A stretch of 64,000 nt of DNA, from contig NZ_JACJKA010000002.1 of NCBI RefSeq assembly GCF_016900355.1, forward strand, positions 124,001 to 188,000. Reading direction: 5' to 3'. This stretch comes from Bacteroides mediterraneensis (lineage in GTDB: Bacteria > Bacteroidota > Bacteroidia > Bacteroidales > Bacteroidaceae). This document shows positions 53,484 to 61,879 of this stretch, in pieces (within the stretch, counting starts at the first letter, position 1; the number at the start of each line of letters is the position of its first letter). Position numbers and translations under genes: made by a program. The notes below the pieces were generated by a model, which was given only the letters and a program-made list of their open reading frames with translations, was not told the DNA's origin and did no database searches.

Positions 53484-55814
53484 TTATTCAGAAACTTCAA
53501 CCAAAGAGGGAGGACAATCTTCTGGTGCATTTCCCCATGTTTTATTGGGCGTATTTCCCATAAGAAATACCATTTCGCCTCCTTCCGTAATATCTTTATG
53601 TGTAATGTAGTTGCGCGTATAAGGTTTTCCGTTCAAGGTTACTTTCTGTATATAGATGTTTTCCTTGGAAGCATTGTCCGCCTGTAGGGTAAAGGTCTTT
53701 CCGTTTTCCAGGTGCAGTGTGGCTTTTGTGAACGATGGACTGGCCAATACATAATAAGGTGAGCCTGGACAAACCGGATAGAATCCCAAGGATGCAAAGA
53801 TATACCAAGCCGACATCTGTCCGGCATCGTCATTGCCCGACAAACCTCCAGGTGCGTTCAAGTATTCCGTATCCATGATGTGGCGTACAGCCTGCTGTGT
53901 TTTCCACGGTTCACCGGCATAGTTGAACATGAAAGCTACCTGATGGCAGGGTTCATTGCCGTGCCAGTATCTTTGTTCGCTGAACATGGAGTCCAGTTTC
54001 TCCACATAGTGCTGCCGTCCGCCCATGCATTCCATCAGTCCGTATGGGTCTTGCGGCACATACCAGGTGTAATGGCAGGGTGCCCCTTCGGTGATGAATT
54101 TGGTAAACTGGAAGGCATTCGCTTCTTTCAGGAAGGTGCCGTCGGCGTGTCGTCCCTGTGCATATCCTGTAGCGGGGTCGATGACGTTACGATAATTCTG
54201 CGCACGAGCTGCCAGCAGTTTGTAGTCGTCAGTCTTTTGGAGTAACTTGGCCACTTGAGAAAGCACGAAGTCATCGTAGGCATATTCCAAGGTACGTGAC
54301 ACCTGCTCTTTGGTGTGGAAAGCATCGGGCACACTGTCCTCCAATGGGATGTAGCCATATTTCAGGTACGACTGTAAGGCCCGGCGTCCCATCCCGTTCC
54401 GGTAATCTTCTTCTTTGGCGGGTGATTCGAACGCATTCTGCCGCATGGCCTTGTAGGCTGTTTCGATGTCAAAGTTGCGGATACCTTTCACGTAGGCATC
54501 TCCCAATGCGGCAATGCAGTGGTCGCCCACCATAGCCGCTGTATAACTGTTCCAACACGGGAAGATAGGCAGCCAGCCACCCTGCTCATATTTGTGGACG
54601 AGCGACTGCATCATGTTTCCTCCCCTTGTAGGGAATAATAAATTGATGAGCGGATGCAGGGCCCGATAGGTATCCCACATGCTGAAGTCATCATAGTAGG
54701 TTTCGTTTTGTGCCAGCTGGAGAGTGGAATCTTGCTGTGCAAAAGCCGGATATCTGCCGTCTACGTCATTGAACGTGCGGGGCAGGAAAGAGGCCCGGTA
54801 GAAAGCTCCGTAAAATTTCTCTTTGGCTTCCTGATCTGGAGTTTCCACTTCGATGGCAGACAGGTGCTTTTCCCAGATGGCGGTAAGTTCCTTTCGGGTC
54901 TGATCGAAGTTCCAATGTGGAATTTCCTGTTGCAGGTTACGTTCGGCTCCTGTTCTATCGGTGAAGGAAGAAGCCGCTTTGACCAATATTTGTTCGTGGC
55001 TTTCCACGTGAAAGCCTATATAGATTCCGATGTTTTTTTCATGACCAATTTTTGTCTGTCCAGGGAACAGGCTATCTGCATGGAAAGTCCCGAAGTCACA
55101 GGGATCTTTCTGGTAGTCTATGATAAAGTGTCCACTGTATCCGGCTGGTTCTCCCCAGCCCTGATAAATACGGTGTACGGGATTGTAGCCATAGATACGT
55201 TTCTGAAGTGTATCAATTTCAATATATCCTTCTCCTTCGTCGCTGTTGGGATTGACGATGAGATAAGCTTTTCCCGCTTTTTCATAGGAAAAACGGAAAA
55301 TGGCCGACCGTGAACGGCCTGTCATTTCAGCCTGAAGATGTTCATCAGGCAAAGTCACAGAGTAATAAGAAGGGGTAGCAGTTTCCTGCTCATGTGTGAA
55401 TCGGGTGGCTCTTTTTTCCGGCAAGCATCGTAATGAATCGAAGGAAGCCGTCAGTGTCATGGAGCCATAGTCTTGTGTACATCCTCCCACAATCCAGTGG
55501 GAATTGCGGAATCCTTGGAATAAGGAATCACGGTAGTAATAGGGAGCAATACATTTCAGTTCTGTATCCTGAGTTTGTGGAGTCCAGAAGTTCATACCGT
55601 TGGGTTCCAATACGGCGGGTAAGGTTTGTCCGTATTCTTCGGTATGCTTGCCAAACATCCCTGCAGTGTGAGTCGTGCTGGCGGCAGTGCCCACTCTTGT
55701 GTCAATGTATGATAATAAGTTTTCGTGGGAATGTTCCCCCGTACACGAAATCATTAATGGAACCATTGTTCCATAAATCAGTGATTTGAGTAATGTTGTG
55801 AGATGTGTTTTCAT
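53484..55814 (-). CDS. GH92 exo-acting alpha-mannosidase family lipoprotein
   Basis: The 776-residue protein starts at 55814 with MKTHLTTLLKSLIYGTMVPL and lipobox MISC; a longer ATG start at 55853 would hide this signal. Family landmarks are YIDTRVGTAASTTHTAG near the N-terminus, YYDDFSMWDTYRALHPL (about 375-391), WHGNEPCHQVAFMFN with the catalytic Glu, and GLSGNDDAGQMSAWYIFASL near the calcium site. GH92 enzymes are Ca2+-dependent inverting mannosidases acting on alpha-1,2/1,3/1,6-mannosides of N-glycans and mannan. It follows SusD after about 200 nt containing a hairpin, and a possible -7 box (53 nt upstream of the ATG) could give it separate expression. Confidence 0.9.
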   Translation of the reverse strand: MKTHLTTLLKSLIYGTMVPLMISCTGEHSHENLLSYIDTRVGTAASTTHTAGMFGKHTEEYGQTLPAVLEPNGMNFWTPQTQDTELKCIAPYYYRDSLFQGFRNSHWIVGGCTQDYGSMTLTASFDSLRCLPEKRATRFTHEQETATPSYYSVTLPDEHLQAEMTGRSRSAIFRFSYEKAGKAYLIVNPNSDEGEGYIEIDTLQKRIYGYNPVHRIYQGWGEPAGYSGHFIIDYQKDPCDFGTFHADSLFPGQTKIGHEKNIGIYIGFHVESHEQILVKAASSFTDRTGAERNLQQEIPHWNFDQTRKELTAIWEKHLSAIEVETPDQEAKEKFYGAFYRASFLPRTFNDVDGRYPAFAQQDSTLQLAQNETYYDDFSMWDTYRALHPLINLLFPTRGGNMMQSLVHKYEQGGWLPIFPCWNSYTAAMVGDHCIAALGDAYVKGIRNFDIETAYKAMRQNAFESPAKEEDYRNGMGRRALQSYLKYGYIPLEDSVPDAFHTKEQVSRTLEYAYDDFVLSQVAKLLQKTDDYKLLAARAQNYRNVIDPATGYAQGRHADGTFLKEANAFQFTKFITEGAPCHYTWYVPQDPYGLMECMGGRQHYVEKLDSMFSEQRYWHGNEPCHQVAFMFNYAGEPWKTQQAVRHIMDTEYLNAPGGLSGNDDAGQMSAWYIFASLGFYPVCPGSPYYVLASPSFTKATLHLENGKTFTLQADNASKENIYIQKVTLNGKPYTRNYITHKDITEGGEMVFLMGNTPNKTWGNAPEDCPPSLVEVSE

Positions 55815-55852
55815 AAATCTTAAATCTACGTGATTGCTATGTGTATTTCCCA

Positions 55853-55860
55853 CAAAAATA
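55853..55860 (-). promoter_or_regulatory. Possible internal -7 box before GH92
   Basis: TATTTTTG on the minus strand, 38 nt before the GH92 ATG. No good -33. Together with the upstream hairpin it could separate GH92-GH28 from SusCD. Confidence 0.4.
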
Positions 55861-55970
55861 AGAAACTGTCATTATGATGCTTCGCAGGTTTAAGATTATT
55901 CAACTCATAATCTGTAGTTTCTATATTTAGAATTAACCTTTGAAAACTTTAGAAATAAAATGATTTACAA

Positions 55971-56000
55971 ATATCGGTGAGGGAAGTCCCTCACCGATAT
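55971..56000 (-). terminator. Hairpin after SusD (terminator or processing site)
   Basis: ATATCGGTGAGGGA pairs perfectly with TCCCTCACCGATAT across a 2-nt AG loop (14-bp stem). The following minus-strand sequence (ATTTGTAAATCATTTT) has only weak T-runs, so termination may be partial. Confidence 0.65.
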
Positions 56001-56014
56001 TTTATAGTAATGAA

Positions 56015-57697
56015 TTAATAACCAGGGTTTTGTTCCCAGTTCGCATTTGCATTCAGCACGTCACGAGCCAGCGGTAACAGACGGTATTGCGGATTGGCCG
56101 CATCGGGATTGTAGTCGTATTTGAAGCCCCAGTCACGTTCGAAATCACCGAAACGGATCAGGTCGTTACGACGCCAATGTTCATCCAGGAATTCACGTCC
56201 GCGTTCATCTAGAATTTCCTGAAGGCTCGGATCATGATTCAGTTCTGGAGCGTGTACATAGTGACGGATTTGGTTGAACAGACTTTGCGGGGTATCTCCC
56301 AGTGTGGCTGCACCGCCACGGACGATGGCTTCACATTTCATCAGTATGATGTCAGCGTAACGGAAGATAGGTACATCGTTGTCCTGGTTACGGCTATATA
56401 CGTTGTAGTCGTTGATGTCCGGGAAGAACTTGATGGAGCGGTAGCCCTGTGTCCATCCGGTCAAAGTTGCACCACAGTTGAGGTCTGCATCTGGTACGCG
56501 TTGGAAAATAACCCCATCTTTTTCATAAGTACCGGTAGCCAAAGATATGGATTTGCTGAAGGTGACCAAGTCTCCTTTATAGGTGTTACGAACATTGGTT
56601 GGCATACCTGTAGCATTGTCATATTGGTATACATCGAAAGATGTTTTAGTAATATTTTCTCCTGTACTTCCGGCAATTACACTATTTCGATCATCTCCTT
56701 GCAGGCAGAAAAGTTCTACAAATTCCGGGGTCAGGGTCATGTTTCCACCCACGGAGTTGGTCATTTCTATACTATAGAAACCATTGTCATTCTGTCCTCG
56801 GCGCCAGGTACGGAAGCGGGCGTAGGTCATACCCTGTGCGGTTACGGCATCATACGGCATGGCATAGATAAAGTCCTTGATCTGCGGACCATTCGTATAC
56901 ATGAACTTTGTCTTATAGTCATCTGTCAGGTCGAAAAGATGTGACTCGATGACACGGTCGCAGGCTGCGATACAGTCTTTCAGCTTGCCATTATTTGCAT
57001 TGGGATCCCAGCTTGCACTAGTTACATCTTGAGTATATACGTTCCAATTAATATATAACTTGGCAAGTAATGCGTCTACCATCCAGCAGGTCGGTGTTCC
57101 GTAGGTTGCTGCGGAAACTTCACTCGGACAATCGTCACGTACGGCCAGCAGTTCTGATTCAATCCACTTAGCTACTTCTGCACGTGGAGAGCGTTCAATG
57201 GCTGAATTGTTGTCCAATAACTTGTAGTCAATGATAGGAGTGTCTCCCCAGTTGTCCATCAGCAGGAAAGTATAGAACGCACGCACAGCTCGTAAAGGAG
57301 CGGTAGTGCTCACATTCTCCTCATTCTCGCCCAGGTCCATGAGCAGCTGGTTGCAGTTTACGATACCTGCCTGAATGTCGTTGTAGACCGCCAGCTGGCT
57401 GTTGCTGGCATCCGCATTAACCATGTGGAGGGAGATGTCGGACATATCGCGTCCGTTCAAGTAGTCGGTATCGAAACTGACTGCTGTATATTCATCCGAG
57501 TTGCAGGATACGAGCTCGTCGTAACGACGTCCCAAAGCACCGCGAAAAGCATAATAGGCATTGCTCAGACGTGCGTTTAATGCAATCTCTGATTCAGGAT
57601 ATTCGGTGTACTGTGATTTGATGTCCACATCCAAGTCTGTACAGCCGACTGATGTAAGTGCCAATAAAGCGGCAGAAATAAAATATTTTGTTTTCAT
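56015..57697 (-). CDS. SusD/RagB-family outer-membrane glycan-binding lipoprotein
   Basis: The 560-residue protein has a lipoprotein signal (MKTKYFISAALLALTSVGC). SusD TPR-like helices follow: NARLSNAYYAFRGALGRRYD, APLRAVRAFYTFLLMDNWGD with TPIIDY (about 135-160), and MVDALLAKLYINWNVY. The C-terminal RYADIILMKCEAIVRGG and DERGREFLDEHWRRNDLIRF are classic for the family. It captures oligosaccharides and caps the SusC pore. It lies 25 nt after susC. The ligand class cannot be read from sequence; context suggests a GlcNAc- or mannose-containing glycan. Confidence 0.95.
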   Translation of the reverse strand: MKTKYFISAALLALTSVGCTDLDVDIKSQYTEYPESEIALNARLSNAYYAFRGALGRRYDELVSCNSDEYTAVSFDTDYLNGRDMSDISLHMVNADASNSQLAVYNDIQAGIVNCNQLLMDLGENEENVSTTAPLRAVRAFYTFLLMDNWGDTPIIDYKLLDNNSAIERSPRAEVAKWIESELLAVRDDCPSEVSAATYGTPTCWMVDALLAKLYINWNVYTQDVTSASWDPNANNGKLKDCIAACDRVIESHLFDLTDDYKTKFMYTNGPQIKDFIYAMPYDAVTAQGMTYARFRTWRRGQNDNGFYSIEMTNSVGGNMTLTPEFVELFCLQGDDRNSVIAGSTGENITKTSFDVYQYDNATGMPTNVRNTYKGDLVTFSKSISLATGTYEKDGVIFQRVPDADLNCGATLTGWTQGYRSIKFFPDINDYNVYSRNQDNDVPIFRYADIILMKCEAIVRGGAATLGDTPQSLFNQIRHYVHAPELNHDPSLQEILDERGREFLDEHWRRNDLIRFGDFERDWGFKYDYNPDAANPQYRLLPLARDVLNANANWEQNPGY

Positions 57698-57722
57698 ATT
57701 TGTATGTCTCCTGTTTTTAAGG

Positions 57723-60700
57723 TTAGAAGTTTACATTTACACCTACCATAAATGTACGTGTACGTGGATATTGAGTTTGACGCCAGTCTACACCCGGAGT
57801 TAAACCACCCAGATAGACTTCCGGGTCCAGTCCCTTGTAGCCGGTGATGGTAAATACGTTGTTGCAAGTAGCGTAAATGCGCAGATTGTTCACCCAGTTG
57901 CCCAATTTACCAAAGTTGTAGCCTAACGTTAATGTAGCCAGGCGGAGATAAGAGCCGTTTTCCAGATAGCGGTCGGAAGGACGATGTGCGTTGGAATCGA
58001 CAAATCGCTGTTCAGTGGCTACTTCGCTCAGCACATTTTTTCCAGCAGCAACCAGTCCTACGTTATTGTAATAGTTACGGGTAGCGTTGTAAATCTTGTT
58101 TCCGGCTACTCCTTGGAAGAAAGCGGTAAGAGTCCAGTTCTTCCATGTAAAGTCGTTGTTCCATCCGTAAGTCAGTTTCGGCTGTGCGCTGCCTGTCTTG
58201 CGGCGGTCTTCATCTGTCGGGGCATCGGTCGTCCCTATCAGGTTTCCATCTGCGTCATAGTCGTTGAATACGGATACTCCATTCTCATTGTATCCTGCCC
58301 ATTCGTAGGTGTAGAATTGTCCGATGGGTGAACCTTCCATGATGCGTTGTACTTCTTCGCCTGGGAATCCACCTACGTCAGGGTCAGCCATGTTGAAGTA
58401 TGCAACTGAATAGGATGCGTTAGTCAGTTTGTCTACCATGTTTTTATTATGTGACAGGTTCAATGTCGTGCTCCATGTAAAGTTATGAGTCTGTACTGGT
58501 ATCGCATTGATAGTTACTTCAATACCCTTGTTGCTAATACTACCTACATTGGCTGTCATGGTACCATAAGGATAACGGTTGGTAGAAACCTGATAATCAT
58601 AAATCAAATCTTTAGTACGCTTGTCGTAATATTCGATGGTACCGCTTAGACGGTTATGGAGGAAACCGAAATCAATGCCAATGTTAAACATGCTTGTACT
58701 TTCCCATTTCAAGTCTGGGTTTGCGTTGCGAAGAGCTCCCAAAGTTCTGTACTTGGAAATACTACCATCTGCATTTACGGAATCAAACCATGTTCCGGTA
58801 GCACCATACAGCGGGCGTGAGATGAAAGCATCAAATCCCAGTGAGTTACCACTGACACCGTAACCAACTCTCAATTTCAAGTCGTCAAATACGTGTTGGT
58901 TCTTCATGAATTGCTCCTCTGTGATACGCCATGCAGCAGATACAGATGGAAAAGTGGCCCAACGGTTGTTTTCACCGAAAGCGGAAGAACCGTCCCGACG
59001 GACAGTAGCTTGCAGCAGGTATCTGCTCTTGTAGCTGTAGTTTACACGTCCGTAGAAGGAAATCATTCGCAAAGTAGAAAGGGTATTGCTGATGATATCG
59101 CTGATATCCATGTTGTTGGCAAGACCCATATTATGGTAAGTTAAATCGTCATTATAGAAATTATATGCTCTAAGTCCGAAACCGTCGTTGTTGTCAGCCT
59201 GTTCCCAGGAGTAGCCCAACATGATGCCTACCTTATGAGCATCGGCAAAAGTATGGTTCCAGTTCAGATAGGTTTCCATCTGCTTGCGGATGTTTTCCAG
59301 CGTGCTGCGGTCTGCCTGACCGTGTTTGGAAACAACGGAGGGCAGCTGGGTTTGTGATGTATTGTAGGTATTATAAATGTACTGCTGGTTCTGGTATGAA
59401 AGATTCAGGTTCCAGTCCAAGCCATCAATGATGTGCAGGGTAGCCTGTGCCGTACCTTGCAGTAATTTCTCCTTCGTATCGTAACGGTCCTCGTTGATCA
59501 TGGACAGCGGGTTGTAGTTCTGGGAGATGTTCAGGTTGCGATACCATGTGCCGTCTGCATTTTTAGTTGGAACCAATGGGTTGTAATAGTACATAGCATC
59601 CAGTACGCTACGTCCTTGTATGTCGGTCGGACCAGTAGAGCTGTTGCGTACGCTAGCGTTCAGGCTGAGGGCCAGTTCCAGACGGTTGTTCAGAGCCTTG
59701 GTCTGTACGAAGGTACGTGCATTCAGACGGTCCATGCTGGTGCCTCTTACCACACCTTCACGGTCTTGGAAGTTCAATGAAGCACTGTAATTGGTCTTTT
59801 CATTGCCGCCGTTGATAGACACGTTATGGTTGTGGCTGAAACCAGTACGCAATACTTCGTCCTGCCAGTTAGTGTTAGCTGGATTGTTTACGTCATAGTA
59901 GTCTTTTAGCTGGACAATGTTATTTGCTTCGGCGTAGTCTAAAAGTTCGTCTGCTGTCATCATGTCTAGGGTTTTCAGGGTGCGGTCCCAAGCTACATAG
60001 CCGCTATAGCTTACACTGGTACGTCCGTCCTTCTTGCCCTTCTTGGTGGTGATGATAATTACACCGTTGGCGGCTTTAGAACCGTAGATGGCAGTAGCAG
60101 AAGCATCACGCAGCACGTCAATGCTTTCGATATCTTCCGGGGCTACCAGAGAAATGCTGACACCCGGCACACCGTCCACTACATAATAGGGTTCCATGGC
60201 CTCACCGGTACGCAGTGAAGAAGCACCACGCAAAGAGATGGAAGCCGAACCGTTCGGGTCACTGGTGTTGGCGATAGTCAGACCGGGGACTTTACCCTGC
60301 AGCATCTGGGCCGGAGTAGTAACGACACCCACGTTCAGGTCTTCCGCCTTTACCGTAGTGATGGAGCTGGTCACATCCTTACGCTGCATGCTACCATAAC
60401 CGATAACTACCACTTCATCCAAGGTTTCTGTATCTTCCAGAAGGGTTACGTTTATTCTGGGACCTTTCACTATATTTTCCTGTGTCAGAAAACCAATATA
60501 AGAGAATACAAGGGTTTTCCCTTTTGCTACCTGAAGAGAATAATTACCATCCAAATCGGTTACAGTTCCGTTGGTGGTACCTTTTTCCACAACGTTTACA
60601 CCAATCAGGGGTTCACCTGATTTACTCTGTACACGTCCTGTAACTGTGAGCTGCGCGAATGCCCATGAGACATTCATCAGAAAAAGAGCCATGAATAAAA

Positions 60701-60743
60701 CAAATGGCCTTAGTCTTGCATTTTTCAATTGTACTTTACACAT
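57723..60743 (-). CDS. SusC/RagA-family TonB-dependent transporter
   Basis: The 1006-residue outer-membrane protein has a signal peptide (ending SWAFA), then a carboxypeptidase-regulatory-like domain (LTVTGRVQSKSGEPLIGVNV, about 32-51). TonB box DEVVVIGYG (about 109-117) and the plug domain (LRGASSLRTG; DVLRDASATAIYGSKAANGV) follow. A 22-strand barrel ends in RTRTFMVGVNVNF with a terminal Phe. It imports oligosaccharides across the outer membrane with SusD. DUF5009 is 33 nt upstream and SusD 25 nt downstream, so all are in one operon. Confidence 0.95.
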   Translation of the reverse strand: MCKVQLKNARLRPFVLFMALFLMNVSWAFAQLTVTGRVQSKSGEPLIGVNVVEKGTTNGTVTDLDGNYSLQVAKGKTLVFSYIGFLTQENIVKGPRINVTLLEDTETLDEVVVIGYGSMQRKDVTSSITTVKAEDLNVGVVTTPAQMLQGKVPGLTIANTSDPNGSASISLRGASSLRTGEAMEPYYVVDGVPGVSISLVAPEDIESIDVLRDASATAIYGSKAANGVIIITTKKGKKDGRTSVSYSGYVAWDRTLKTLDMMTADELLDYAEANNIVQLKDYYDVNNPANTNWQDEVLRTGFSHNHNVSINGGNEKTNYSASLNFQDREGVVRGTSMDRLNARTFVQTKALNNRLELALSLNASVRNSSTGPTDIQGRSVLDAMYYYNPLVPTKNADGTWYRNLNISQNYNPLSMINEDRYDTKEKLLQGTAQATLHIIDGLDWNLNLSYQNQQYIYNTYNTSQTQLPSVVSKHGQADRSTLENIRKQMETYLNWNHTFADAHKVGIMLGYSWEQADNNDGFGLRAYNFYNDDLTYHNMGLANNMDISDIISNTLSTLRMISFYGRVNYSYKSRYLLQATVRRDGSSAFGENNRWATFPSVSAAWRITEEQFMKNQHVFDDLKLRVGYGVSGNSLGFDAFISRPLYGATGTWFDSVNADGSISKYRTLGALRNANPDLKWESTSMFNIGIDFGFLHNRLSGTIEYYDKRTKDLIYDYQVSTNRYPYGTMTANVGSISNKGIEVTINAIPVQTHNFTWSTTLNLSHNKNMVDKLTNASYSVAYFNMADPDVGGFPGEEVQRIMEGSPIGQFYTYEWAGYNENGVSVFNDYDADGNLIGTTDAPTDEDRRKTGSAQPKLTYGWNNDFTWKNWTLTAFFQGVAGNKIYNATRNYYNNVGLVAAGKNVLSEVATEQRFVDSNAHRPSDRYLENGSYLRLATLTLGYNFGKLGNWVNNLRIYATCNNVFTITGYKGLDPEVYLGGLTPGVDWRQTQYPRTRTFMVGVNVNF

Positions 60744-60776
60744 AAATTTAGATTTTTAAAAGGTTAGTTTTCAAAA

Positions 60777-61844
60777 TCATATCTTGATATAGATTTTTTT
60801 TCGATGTAGGATATAGCCTGTGATGCACATGAGGGAACAGAAAAGCAACGCATAGATGAGGGAAGCGAAATATGGGTCCGTGAATACGACCAGAATGCCT
60901 TCGTAAATTGCTTTTCGAATGCCCCATTGAGAAAAGGCAATGGCTACCACTTCACTGAGTACGTAAAGGAAGAGCGGATTCATGCCGAAAACCAGAAAGA
61001 AAGTCCAGCCTTTGTTCACTTCCTTTACGTCGATTACATACATGAGCAAGGCAAGCAGCAAGGAGCCCCATCCACAGGTTACGAAAACAAAGCTTGTAGA
61101 CCAGATTCGTTTGTTGAGAGGCATCCAGATGGAAAGGATATAACCGACTGCCAGCATCATCGCTGCCACTGTGATGAGTTTGACAACCCGTTGACTTACG
61201 GGAATCTTTTCCAATAACAGCTTGCCGCACAAAAAGCCGATGAGGGTGTGGGCTACTGCGGATAAGGTGGCCATCAGTCCTTCCGGATCGATCGGACTCT
61301 TTTTATAAAGATGGGCTTCCCCGAAAATGCTTCTGTCGACAACGGCCAAGATGTTGGTGTCGTCGCAGGCATAGCCGTTCCCCACCAGCAGGAGAATGGA
61401 ATAGACTACCAGCAAACCACCCGCAATCCAAGGAAGGTATTTGTGGCGGATGTAGATGACCATCAGCGACACAATGCCGTAGCACAAACCGATGCGTTGC
61501 AGTACACCGGGGATGCGAAGCGTGTCTATCGGGAAAAATTCTCCTTTGCAGGCATAGCCGAACCATTCGATGCCGAGTCCGATGAGAATGATAAGGAAAG
61601 TCCGCCGGAAAATCTTTTTGACGACCTCGTGCGAGGACCTGAAGTCGAATTTCCGAAGAGAAATGTAAGTGGAAATACCTACCATGAACAGGAAGAACGG
61701 GAAGACCAGGTCACACGGAGTCAGGCCATTCCATACGGAGTGGCGCAACGGGGCATACGAAACGGAGCCTCCGGCATTGTTTACCAGAATCATGCCGCAT
61801 ACCGTAATGCCGCGTAATACATCGAGTGACAAGAGTCGTTTCAT
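60777..61844 (-). CDS. DUF5009 / HGSNAT-like multi-pass membrane acyltransferase family protein
   Basis: The 355-residue inner-membrane protein has about ten hydrophobic segments. The N-terminus MKRLLSLDVLRGITVCGMIL is shared with DUF1624/DUF5009 and with human HGSNAT. The segment RHSVWNGLTPCDLVFPFFLF (about 35-54) matches the HGSNAT active-site region, including the His that is acetylated in the lysosomal enzyme (recalled, not computed). It may transfer acetyl groups to amino sugars across the membrane, or act as a NagX-like component of GlcNAc use. GH89 lies 35 nt upstream, which supports an amino-sugar role. Confidence 0.82.
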   Translation of the reverse strand: MKRLLSLDVLRGITVCGMILVNNAGGSVSYAPLRHSVWNGLTPCDLVFPFFLFMVGISTYISLRKFDFRSSHEVVKKIFRRTFLIILIGLGIEWFGYACKGEFFPIDTLRIPGVLQRIGLCYGIVSLMVIYIRHKYLPWIAGGLLVVYSILLLVGNGYACDDTNILAVVDRSIFGEAHLYKKSPIDPEGLMATLSAVAHTLIGFLCGKLLLEKIPVSQRVVKLITVAAMMLAVGYILSIWMPLNKRIWSTSFVFVTCGWGSLLLALLMYVIDVKEVNKGWTFFLVFGMNPLFLYVLSEVVAIAFSQWGIRKAIYEGILVVFTDPYFASLIYALLFCSLMCITGYILHRKKIYIKI

Positions 61845-61879
61845 GGTGTTTTTCTGTTTTAAGGTTACTTCCCGATTCT